Below, piece after piece: positions 32,778 to 41,400 of a stretch of DNA of 64,000 bases. This DNA is from an uncultured Bacilli bacterium (GTDB taxonomy: Bacteria > Bacillota_I > Bacilli_A > RF39 > UBA660). The translations under genes and the position numbers were made by a program. The notes beneath the pieces are model-generated. The model had not been told where the DNA came from. It did not search any database and worked only from the letters and a program-made list of their open reading frames with translations. The stretch is taken from the NCBI GenBank assembly GCA_910583745.1, contig CAJTZC010000005.1, positions 15,375 to 79,374 of the forward strand. Reading direction: 5' to 3'. How positions within the stretch are numbered: position 1 is the stretch's first letter; each line of letters opens with the position of its first letter.

Positions 32778-33155
32778 TTACACATTTTTCTCTTTTAACG
32801 ATGTAAATGTCTCTACTAATAATTTAGGAAGAGGCAATCCCATCATACCCCAATTCTCCAATATGGACAGAGATTCATTCGCAATAAAGGAATAGAGAAC
32901 CACCGTTCGAATCGCCATGCTGTAGTCGCCGAGCAATCTATCTGCCTGGACGCTTAAAACGACGAGAAATATATATCCACACTTTTTGACAATTCCATAG
33001 AGACCCACTTTACTATCCAGATTTTTCTGGATTATAGCTTTCAATATCCCTGTAACATAATCTATTCCTATCACTAGAAAAAACGTCGTCAAAAGCGCAT
33101 CGATTCCTCCAAAAAGAAAAGTAAGGACTCCTAAAACCATACTAGATAGTTTCAT
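32778..33155 (-). CDS. phage holin (toxin secretion/phage lysis holin family)
   Basis: 125 residues with two or three membrane helices. Family features are visible: GIDYVTGILKAI, DSKVGLYGIVKKCGY, and the ending NESLSILENWGMMGLPLPKLL. Members (holin 4 family, TcdE/UviB-like) open the membrane for an endolysin or for toxin release. The start codon overlaps the endolysin stop (ATGA), so the two are coupled. Confidence 0.9.
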   Translation of the reverse strand: MKLSSMVLGVLTFLFGGIDALLTTFFLVIGIDYVTGILKAIIQKNLDSKVGLYGIVKKCGYIFLVVLSVQADRLLGDYSMAIRTVVLYSFIANESLSILENWGMMGLPLPKLLVETFTSLKEKNV

Positions 33156-33937
33156 ATCCTTAACACCAATCCCACTTTTATGAAATCGGGGTTATCGCCA
33201 ATCCTATCTTTATTCTTTTCATACAACTTTTCCCACGTCGTATGGTACTTTTTAGCAATCCCGCTTAAGGTATCGCCCTTCCCAACTCGGTAAGTCTTTT
33301 CTTGTGACATCGGCACTTTTATTTTTTGTCCGACAAAAATGAAATCGGGGTTGACGATTTCATTTATCTTGGCTAGTTCTTCGCAAGTGGTGCCATACTC
33401 TTCTGCGATTTCACTCAAAGAATCCCCCGCTTTTACAGTATAGTAAACATCATCTTTTGTTTCGCTTCTCTCTTGGACGAGCTTTTTTCTACCCAAGAGA
33501 TAATCTTCAGGATTCACCCACGAAGAATCGATTTTTACACCATAATGCAAGTGCACACCTGTCGCATGACCCGTCGCACCGACTTCTGCCATCTTCTGTC
33601 CTCTTTTTACACTATCTCCTTTAGAAACGCAGATGCTGCCTTTTTTCAAATGATAATAAACCGTATAGACCCCATCGCCATGTTTTAAAATGACATAATT
33701 CCCACGAGAATTCTTTTCGCTATAGCCGTTTATTTTGTCACAGACCTCACTCACTTCCCCGTCCTCAGGCGCGACCACGATAGTCCCTGTAATCAAATCG
33801 ATTCCATTGTGAAATCCTTTTTCATATTTTTTAGTCACTCCATTATAAAAAGTCCTAAACCCATATTTAGAACTCACTCTCAGATTCTTATATCCTTTTA
33901 TAGGACTAGATTCTACATTCTTCAAAACAGTACTCAT
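33152..33937 (-). CDS. M23 endopeptidase with two LysM domains (endolysin)
   Basis: 261 residues without a signal peptide. Residues about 15-145 are a LytM/M23 peptidase with the zinc ligands His and Asp in FHNGIDL and the HxH in GVHLHYGV. Two LysM repeats follow (YTVKAGDSLSEIAEEYGT and YRVGKGDTLSGIAKKYHT). It would cut peptide cross-links once the holin lets it out. Sits between the tail-collar genes and the holin, as in phage lysis modules. Confidence 0.9.
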   Translation of the reverse strand: MSTVLKNVESSPIKGYKNLRVSSKYGFRTFYNGVTKKYEKGFHNGIDLITGTIVVAPEDGEVSEVCDKINGYSEKNSRGNYVILKHGDGVYTVYYHLKKGSICVSKGDSVKRGQKMAEVGATGHATGVHLHYGVKIDSSWVNPEDYLLGRKKLVQERSETKDDVYYTVKAGDSLSEIAEEYGTTCEELAKINEIVNPDFIFVGQKIKVPMSQEKTYRVGKGDTLSGIAKKYHTTWEKLYEKNKDRIGDNPDFIKVGLVLRI

Positions 33938-33946
33938 TTCTACTCA

Positions 33947-34537
33947 TCAACCCACTCTATGCCAACGATTGACCACCACATAAGGTTGCAAGTTTCCAGA
34001 TTCACCTGTCCCGATAGAATTTGTCATTAAGTTTGAACTTCCATGAAATTCATTAGCTAAATTTTCTTGCCATGACCAATTATCTACGTTCAATGCAGAA
34101 AGTCCTTCGCCCGTATAGGAAATCGTTACGCCGCTTCCTTCTGGACTCTGGAACCGTATATCGTGATGATGTTTTTGAAGCTCTTTATCGCCACCGAGTT
34201 TTCCAATAGTTGAAAATTCGCTTTGACTCTCATCTTTGCTCACCGTGACTCGACCCAACGTATCTAAAATCCATTCCCCTTGCCAACTGACATTCGGATT
34301 AAAGCTTTCATCCGATGTCTCGTAGTAAGTTCCAATCGGATAGATATCATCGAAAGTAAGTCCCGATGTTGTACTCGAAGAAGTCTTCATCATTATAGAA
34401 TTGACTTGCAAGTTCCCCTCGCAATCTAAGTTAAAATTATTGTTTTTAGAATTCAAACAATTCACAGTCAAATTGTTCAATTCAGCATTCAACCCGCTTT
34501 CCGTATCCGTGAAAGCTTCTATTATATAATCTTTCAT
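33947..34537 (-). CDS. phage tail-collar-like protein 1
   Basis: 196 residues. The first 48 residues (MKDYIIEAFTDTESGLNAEL and on) are almost the same in all three tandem genes. Then a collar-like domain: DIYPIGTYYETSDESFNPN, SWQGEWILDTLGRVTV, and a His cluster HHHD in the position of the HxH iron motif of phage short tail fibres; it ends LQPYVVVNRWHRVG. Likely a structural surface or receptor-binding protein of a phage-derived particle. It lies directly upstream of the endolysin. Confidence 0.75.
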   Translation of the reverse strand: MKDYIIEAFTDTESGLNAELNNLTVNCLNSKNNNFNLDCEGNLQVNSIMMKTSSSTTSGLTFDDIYPIGTYYETSDESFNPNVSWQGEWILDTLGRVTVSKDESQSEFSTIGKLGGDKELQKHHHDIRFQSPEGSGVTISYTGEGLSALNVDNWSWQENLANEFHGSSNLMTNSIGTGESGNLQPYVVVNRWHRVG

Positions 34538-34556
34538 TAAAAAATCCTTCTTTCTA

Positions 34557-35105
34557 TCATTCTATTCTTTCCCAGCAGTAGGAAACTTCATAGGGAGGCA
34601 TATTATTATGAGGCAGATTGTCTCCTGCAGGTCTTTCCCAAACATAGTTTTCTTTCCCGGTACCAGGAGTTTGAATATTTTCAATTGTATTTACCCCTTC
34701 TCCAGTATCATAAAAAGTTTTAACAGTATAGCCATAGCAATGAAAATGTCTTGGCAATTCTTCGACCGTCAATGTATGTTGTTCCTCTCCACCTGCGGTT
34801 CCCGCTTGATATTTATCACCAGCCGCCAAGATGAATACATCTTTTACTCTTTTCCACGTACCTTCAAAATACAAATTCATCTCTTCTGTGACATCTTTCT
34901 TATTCCAGTATAATGTACCTACTGGTAACCAAACTTTCTTTGTAACTCCACTTACCGTGGTAACCGAATTCACAAATAAATTCCCTTCACAATCTAAGTT
35001 AAAATTGTTGTTTTTTGAATTCAAACAATTCACAGTCAAATTGTTCAATTCACCGTTCAAACCGCTTTCCGTATCCGTGAAAGCTTCCGTTATATAATCT
35101 TTCAT
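34557..35105 (-). CDS. phage tail-collar-like protein 2
   Basis: 182 residues. Same N-terminal module as its neighbours, but a different C-terminal half: GTLYWNKKDVTEEMNLYFEG, DVFILAAGDKYQAGTAGG, the motif LPRHFHCYG with HxH-like spacing, and the ending MPPYEVSYCWERIE. This is the tail-collar plan with another receptor-end sequence. Good AAAGGA site. Confidence 0.75.
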   Translation of the reverse strand: MKDYITEAFTDTESGLNGELNNLTVNCLNSKNNNFNLDCEGNLFVNSVTTVSGVTKKVWLPVGTLYWNKKDVTEEMNLYFEGTWKRVKDVFILAAGDKYQAGTAGGEEQHTLTVEELPRHFHCYGYTVKTFYDTGEGVNTIENIQTPGTGKENYVWERPAGDNLPHNNMPPYEVSYCWERIE

Positions 35106-35123
35106 TAAAAATTTCCTTTCTAT

Positions 35124-35699
35124 TTAGGCAACTCTGTGCCAACGATTGACCACCACATAGGGTTGAAGATTATTATGTGGCTGATTATTTCCAGCAATGT
35201 CGGAATCGTATCTACCACCGTTATCTATATATTCACTTTGAATACCCCAGCCAACTCTGTCTCCCCAGCCTTTGTAAAAACCAGCATCATGGACATTACT
35301 TTTGTGACAGTGACTTGGCATTTCATCTACAATTAAAGTATGACTTTTTTCTCCTCCAGTATAACTTAACTGTGCAAACTCACTCTGTGTCTCATCTTTA
35401 CTCACAGTAACTCGTCCCTTCGTATCCAAAATCCAATCGCCTTGCCAACTTTCATTAGGATTAAAAGTTTCATCGGATGTTTCATAGTAAGTTCCAATCG
35501 GATAAAGAGCATCGAATATCTGTTCTAATATTGGATTCGAAGAAATCTTCGTCGTTATCGAATTGACTTGCAAGTTTCCCTCACAATCTAAGTTAAAATT
35601 ATCATTTTTAGAATTCAAACAATTCACAGTCAAATTGTTCAATTCACCATTCAACCCGCTTTCCGTATCCGTGAAAGCTTCTGTTATATAATCTTTCAT
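35124..35699 (-). CDS. phage tail-collar-like protein 3
   Basis: 191 residues. N-terminal module as in the other two; the C-terminal half resembles protein 1 (ALYPIGTYYETSDETFNPN, WILDTKGRVTVSKDETQSEF) with MPSHCHKSN as the His motif and LQPYVVVNRWHRVA at the end. First of the tail/endolysin/holin group. ATG 35699 follows GAGAGGA; ATG 35717 is in frame but has no site. Confidence 0.75.
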   Translation of the reverse strand: MKDYITEAFTDTESGLNGELNNLTVNCLNSKNDNFNLDCEGNLQVNSITTKISSNPILEQIFDALYPIGTYYETSDETFNPNESWQGDWILDTKGRVTVSKDETQSEFAQLSYTGGEKSHTLIVDEMPSHCHKSNVHDAGFYKGWGDRVGWGIQSEYIDNGGRYDSDIAGNNQPHNNLQPYVVVNRWHRVA

Positions 35700-35738
35700 T
35701 ATATTCCTCTCTTTCATTTAATTTTTTATTTAAAATGG

Positions 35739-35774
35739 ATAACTTTATAGTTATCCTGGCTCAAAATATTTCAT
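35739..35774 (-). promoter_or_regulatory. seven-codon leader frame with hairpin before the tail-collar genes
   Basis: MKYFEPG (35774-35751) has an excellent AGAGGAG site at 7 bases. Its TAA is inside the left arm of a perfect hairpin GGATAAC-TATAAA-GTTATCC (35759-35740), followed by ATTTT. Translation of the short frame would melt the hairpin, so it may control the genes downstream. Its reality is uncertain. Confidence 0.35.
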
Positions 35775-35812
35775 TGTTGTTCTCTCCTCTCATAAAAAAA
35801 TTTCTAATAACA

Positions 35813-35843
35813 AAAAAACGACGAAGTTCATCATCGTTTTGTA
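35813..35843 (-). terminator. terminator after the RDD-family gene
   Basis: AACGATGA and TTCGTCGTT pair, then seven T on the minus strand. It separates the Rhs section from the tail-collar/endolysin/holin section. The rest of 35775-35905 shows no gene. Confidence 0.7.
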
Positions 35844-35905
35844 GCACGCTTTCTTTATCCCTCATTTTTCCAACTCTTAAAATTTGAACCGTGTTTTTTA
35901 GGCGT

Positions 35906-36304
35906 TTAATTTACTTCCTTGTTATATTCTATATCTCCTTCACTTTTTCCTTCACATAGAATTGATATTGGATAAAGAGGAAACTTATAAAAAGTTTTCT
36001 TCACGCGATTCGTTAAAAGTTTCTTATCTTTTATTATTCTTCCTTCTGAGTCGACTATATATAGACCCATTATTATCTTTCCCAAACTTCTACATTGATT
36101 AGGAAAATATGTGTCCTTTTTCCGTGATAAGATTGTTGTAACTACTAAGGATATTGCTATATATAATAATATTGCCCAATTGGAAGTTTTGAAAACTGGT
36201 TCGATAATTAATAGAAGTGCGCCACATATATAAAATATAATATAACTGTCTATAAAACTGGCAATAAATCTTCTTGTTCGATTTAATTTTCCTTTTTTCT
36301 TCAT
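35906..36304 (-). CDS. RDD-family membrane protein, candidate immunity to the displaced Rhs C-terminus
   Basis: 132 residues, two or three membrane helices. The RDD pattern is visible: NRTRRFIASFIDSYIIFY with Arg and Asp, and QCRSLGKIIMGLYIVDSEGR. It follows the displaced Rhs C-terminus by about 230 bases, the place where an immunity gene is expected, and AT-rich codon use matches that cassette. RDD proteins have many roles, so immunity is only inferred. ATG 36304 is chosen over ATG 36331 because GGAA precedes it. Confidence 0.65.
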   Translation of the reverse strand: MKKKGKLNRTRRFIASFIDSYIIFYICGALLLIIEPVFKTSNWAILLYIAISLVVTTILSRKKDTYFPNQCRSLGKIIMGLYIVDSEGRIIKDKKLLTNRVKKTFYKFPLYPISILCEGKSEGDIEYNKEVN

Positions 36305-36536
36305 ATTTTTAAATATTCCTTTCCTTTTCATTAGGTTTCATTTTAAGCCACAAACTGCAGTGAATATTATTCAATATTTTTCGTTCTTCGATATAATAGT
36401 AATCGATAGGCAACGTATTACAAAGTCTATTGCATTTAGTAATTTAAAGAATTATATATCATTATTTTTTCTAATTCTTAAAAAATGTCTAAATAATTTA
36501 TTTTTTAACTTGCTATTATTTTCATTCTTTCCAACC
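36305..36536. other. AT-rich gap without a gene
   Basis: Between the RDD-family gene and the displaced Rhs C-terminus. I see no coding frame with a ribosome site and no clear terminator. Confidence 0.4.
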
Positions 36537-37433
36537 TTAATCATTATCGTCTACAGTAAAACCTATTCTTATATGTCCGCCTATTCCTATATGAAGGGAT
36601 AAATCAAATCCTATGAATGTTACTGGTGTATCATTTGCTTCTAAAATAATTTTATTTCCAACTGAAATACTATTAGTTACATAAGTATTTGGGCAAGTTT
36701 TTAAAAACAAATCACTTATAAAAGGATTATCATGGAATCGGCCGTCTGTCTCTAGGCCATCATCAAAATGTTGAACATCATTCCCTACACTGAAAATTAA
36801 AAACGAAGCTCCAAAATGGCCAATAGTTGATGATGTTACAGTATTGTTCTTTGCCGAGTAAGTAAAAGTCATATCTTTATACGCACCGACTCCAACATCT
36901 AATTTTTTCAGAGGAGTACTTATTTCAGCATCTAACCCGAACCCTGCCCCAACTTCAATAACAAAGGCTTCTTTTAGCTTAGTAACAACATTTTTAATTG
37001 TATTTACTACTTTTTTTACAGTAGACTTAATCCAATTAAAAGCCTTCTTGAAAAATTGACCAGTATCATCGCTATAGTTTATAGGATTGTTATTGCTATA
37101 AATGTAAAGATTATAACCCAATATACTATTATTTACACCAGCATAGCTATCCGCATTCAAGAATCTACCCCACACAGGATTATAGTATCTGGATTTTAAA
37201 TAGTAAAGACCTGTCTCTTCATCGTAGTAATAACCTCTGTATCTAAATGGATTGATATGTGCGATGTGTTTTGTATCTGTAATCTCTATTCCATTTGAAT
37301 CCTTGATAGATAATATCTTTCCCCACGAATCGTATTCGTATGTTGCTACAAGATTGAAGTTGGCATCTTTTATGCCGATGATGTCTTCTTGTAAGTTCTT
37401 GATGTAATAGTACACATCTTCATTGTACTTCAT
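36537..37433 (-). pseudogene. displaced (orphan) Rhs C-terminal cassette
   Basis: 298 residues. The first 100 repeat the end of the Rhs core of the large gene almost exactly (DVYYYIKNLQEDIIGIKD to YYNPVWGRF), then a different C-terminal domain begins after ILGYNLYIYSNNNPINYSDD: an amphipathic Lys-rich helix (WIKSTVKKVVNTIKNVV) and a beta-rich domain of about 150 residues with many Gly, Ser and Thr. There is no ribosome site; upstream the homology continues to about 37470, where a stop (TGA for CGA) closes the frame. Silent cassettes of this kind replace the toxin end of Rhs genes by recombination. Toxin activity not identified. Confidence 0.75.
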
Positions 37434-37470
37434 TCCTATTAATGACCCTACATCATCTCATACACAGTAT
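37162..37470. repeat. Rhs-core direct repeat, copy in the displaced cassette
   Basis: About 309 bases nearly identical to 39084-39392 in the full Rhs gene (a few substitutions only). It gives the homology needed for exchange of the C-terminal ends. Confidence 0.9.
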
Positions 37471-37573
37471 AACACATTAGTTCCTATAAATTCAAGCAGT
37501 GCACTCACAACTAGGCATTCATTGCGATTAAATGAATTGTTTTAATCTACATTATTTAACTTAACACTGAGAT

Positions 37574-37606
37574 ATTAAAAACCGACAAAAAGTTAATTGC
37601 CGGTTT
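37574..37606 (-). terminator. terminator after the putative immunity gene
   Basis: AACCGGCAA and TTGTCGGTT pair around TTAACTTT, followed by TTT on the minus strand; the stem contains the stop codon of the gene. 37471-37573 holds nothing else I can name. Confidence 0.65.
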
Positions 37607-38399
37607 CTATTTTCTCTAATCTCTCTCTTGCGTTTTTTGCCATATAAGTACTATTTCCTAAATCGATTACTTTTTTTAATGCTTCTTTTTCAGAAAGTAT
37701 ATCTTCTCGTTTACTATAATAGATAGACAAAAAATAATAAATAATAACCTTGTCTAATCTGTTATAAAAATTCTCTGATTCCATATTATGTAATAATATT
37801 TTTTCTGAGCACTCATCATTGTCTATCATAATATTGGATAAAAGACCTATCATATTCTTTTTATCATATTTATTATCATCGACTTCACTAAGCTTTTTCC
37901 CTATCATATAGTAAATCTTATTAGATTTTATTTTACATTCTAATTCTTCTTTTAGTTTTTCTATTTCTTCATCTTTATCACATTCTAAGTAAATTAATAA
38001 GAAAATATCACAGTAGTCCAAGTTATACTTTGACATATTCTTTATATGATTTAATAATTCATTTTTAAATTCAGAAGACGGTCCAAAAGTATAGTATTTA
38101 TAGTACAAAGTCAAGTTTTTTATATTATCTTTTTCATATCCGAAACGTATGCTTTTTTTAGAAAATTCTATATTATCTTTTAACAAATCTAAGTTGCAAG
38201 TTTTTTTAAATAATTTAAGAGGATAATCAAGATACCAAGCTTTTATTTTCAATATAAATATAAAAGCTATGAAATTACTCAAAAGAATATCTGCGGTTTC
38301 ATTATGAAAAAGCAAATCAATAATTTCATAAAGTAGACCATCTACAACAAGAAAAGATAAACCGCAATATTTATTTAAAAAATAGAGTAACTTATACAT
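37593..38399 (-). CDS. putative immunity protein for the active Rhs C-terminus
   Basis: 268 residues. Two hydrophobic segments near the N-terminus (about 10-30 and 36-55), then a soluble helical region with TPR-like stretches (YFLSIYYSKREDILSEKEAL, NSTYMAKNARERLEKI). It begins 14 bases after the Rhs stop codon, exactly where immunity genes lie. AT-rich codon use and lack of TCGA words fit recent acquisition with the toxin end. Role inferred from position. Confidence 0.6.
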   Translation of the reverse strand: MYKLLYFLNKYCGLSFLVVDGLLYEIIDLLFHNETADILLSNFIAFIFILKIKAWYLDYPLKLFKKTCNLDLLKDNIEFSKKSIRFGYEKDNIKNLTLYYKYYTFGPSSEFKNELLNHIKNMSKYNLDYCDIFLLIYLECDKDEEIEKLKEELECKIKSNKIYYMIGKKLSEVDDNKYDKKNMIGLLSNIMIDNDECSEKILLHNMESENFYNRLDKVIIYYFLSIYYSKREDILSEKEALKKVIDLGNSTYMAKNARERLEKIETGN

Positions 38400-38413
38400 T
38401 CTATCATCCTTTC

Positions 38414-41400
38414 TTAAGCAAATACTGCTTTTCTAACACTCCTTACAAAATTAACTATTCCTTCTAGTCCTTTTGAAACACTTTTTACAGGGTTTGTAAC
38501 TAAAACAAAACTAACAACTAAGAAGGTGATTTGATTAACTTCAATGGTTAAATCTGAGACCATACCAAAACTATTAGCTTGAGATATCGTTAATGAATAT
38601 GTAGACCGAAGAAAATCTTCTTCATTTAAATTATATGTGAACTGAACAGATGTATTTCTTATTCTAGCTTGTAAGCTTGTACTACTTTCTCCACCTTCAA
38701 TCCCGACAGATACATTCTTACCACCTATGTTTACTCCATAAACAGTTTCAATACTTCCATTTTTCTTAATTTTTGCATTTGAATAAACATCAATTGGTTT
38801 AGTAGAGTTTGGTATAGTAGTATACGAGGTACTCGAGGTAACATTTATTCCCAACATGCTAACATTTGTTTCTTTTATAACTATAGAAACACTACTACTA
38901 AATTCTACAAGTGAACAGATAGTATTAAGAATCTTTTTCGCTTTACTACAAATACTTTTAAAAATACTTTTTAAAAATGTTCCGTTGCTGTCAGATAGTT
39001 TTATAGGGCTATTATCCACATATAAATAAAGATTATAACCTAATATACTCTTATTCACACCTAAATATGTGTCTATATTAATAAATCTACCCCACACAGG
39101 ATTATAGTATCTGGATTTTAAATAGTAAAGACTTGTCTCCTCATCGTAGTAATAACTTCTGTATCTAAATGGATTGATATGTGCGATGTGTTTTGTATCT
39201 GTAATCTCTATTCCATTTGAATCCTTGATAGATAATATCTTTCCCCACGAATCGTATTCGTATGTTGCTACAAGATTGAAGTTGGCATCTTTTATGCCGA
39301 TGATGTCTTCTTGTAAGTTCTTGATGTAATAGTACACATCTTCATTGTACTTCATTCCTATTAATGACCCTACATCATCTCGTATATAGTATAGCATGTC
39401 CGCTGCTCTTTTTTCAAGAATTATATCTGTCCCGTCGAGATAATATTTACAAGCCTTCCCATCAGAACGACTTTTACTTGTTCTAATTCCATCTTTATTA
39501 TAGCTATAATTGATTGTAATTCCCTTTTGAGTATAAGACTTCAACTGTCTTCCGTTCTCCCACTCTAACGTCTTTTCTCCAATCTTAATAGGGTTGCCTA
39601 TCTTATCATATATAATTTCTTCATCATTAAATTTAGTAAGTTGGTCTTCCCAAGAACTATTTTTATACTCGAAAGTATCCTGTCTAATTAAATTGCTTGT
39701 ACCTAATTCATACTCTTTTTTAGATAAAATATTACCTTCTTTATCATAAGTAAATGCATAAGTGATGTTCTGTACATAGTTATCATTCTGAATCAATTCA
39801 TTCAAAGAATCATACTCATAGTGATTGATAAGCTCTCCATTTAAATAAATGTCTGTAATATTGTATAAATCGTCGTAAGCATATTCGTATAAGTCTTCCT
39901 CTATTTTCATAGACTTCACTAACAACGATGTCTTCTTTCCTAAGCTGTAATATTTATATTCCACATTACAAAGACCCGAAATATTTTTGTTCTCTAGTCT
40001 TCCTAAATAGTCGTACGAATAGTTTACTGTTCCCTCATCGAAAATAACTTTGACGACAGAATCGTCCTTATTAAATTCGTATTTTATCTGTGAATTGTGC
40101 TCAACTTGATTACTGATTATACCTGGGATACTGACAAGAAATACATTTTTACTTTTAACATTTCCGTTCTCATCGTATTGGAAATTTTCTTTAAACTTCT
40201 CCAGCGTCTGTTCTAATACATATTCACTGAGACGATTCGCGAAATCATAGTAATAATGTCGAACCTCATTTTTACCTTCAACCAAGGCCAATTGTCCTAA
40301 AGAATTATAATGGTATGTATACGTGTCGTTTGAATCTGTACTCGTCTTCAATCTATCGAAGTCGTCGTAAGTATAAGAGACTTTATCGCCTGTTCCATAC
40401 GTACTAGAAAGGAGATTTCCGTTCTTCTCTTCATAAGTATTCGTAATCAAAGTATTGTCATTTATTTTGACAGTTTCAGAATTTAAGAAGTCATCATACG
40501 TAAAAGTATAATCCTTCGCTCCGCTGTTAATCTTAGATAATTGATCTTGAGCATTGTATGCATAGGAGATAGTCTTATCGTTATTAGTGACAGAAGTAAT
40601 TTGGTCTTTCTCATTATAAGTGTAATTCGTGACATTGCCTTTCGCATCAGTCATGGAGTACATTAAGCCTGTAATAGGTTCTATATCATAGGTAACTGTC
40701 TTACCTAAAGCATCTGTTTTACTCATGATATACTTGCCATCTTCTGTATACGTGGCAGTGGTTTCGATTCGTAAATCTGTTCCAAAATCTTCTAAATAAA
40801 ATTGTTGGTTATAGTCTTCTTCATTCGCAGGAATTACACCTAACTTTCCATTCGCGAATGCCAAGTTGTCACTTTGTTTAGTTTTAGGAATAATGAAATA
40901 ACTTCCATTGTTCTTCTTAGAAAGAATAAACAACGCTGAATCGCTCGGATAAGTTTGTAATAGGACATTAGAACCACTCACTGCCAAATATCTATGCAAG
41001 AACTCGAGCCTATAGTAAATGCCATCTTCAGGAATTTCGACTTTCTTAACTTTGAAAGTCTTATGGTTGCAGTCATCTTCTTTAAATACCAGTTCTTTAT
41101 CAGAGAAGTTGTAATCCATATACTTCTTTGTACCTTTCAGTCTTATGTAATAATCCTTGCCATCTACGATTTCTCCATCAGGATTGGTATTGTTAATTAA
41201 AGTTTTTACCGGATTGCCAAAAGAGTCGTATTCGATTTCGTTCGAAATACCTGAAGGACTGATTCCTTTGAGAACGCGCGATGTTATGGTATTGTCGTAT
41301 TCATAACTGAATCGGTTCCCTTTCGGAGTAAAGGCTCCGATGAGTTGATTCTTAGAGTCATATGTCATCTCATTTTTATTCCCTGCTAGGTCATGCATCG

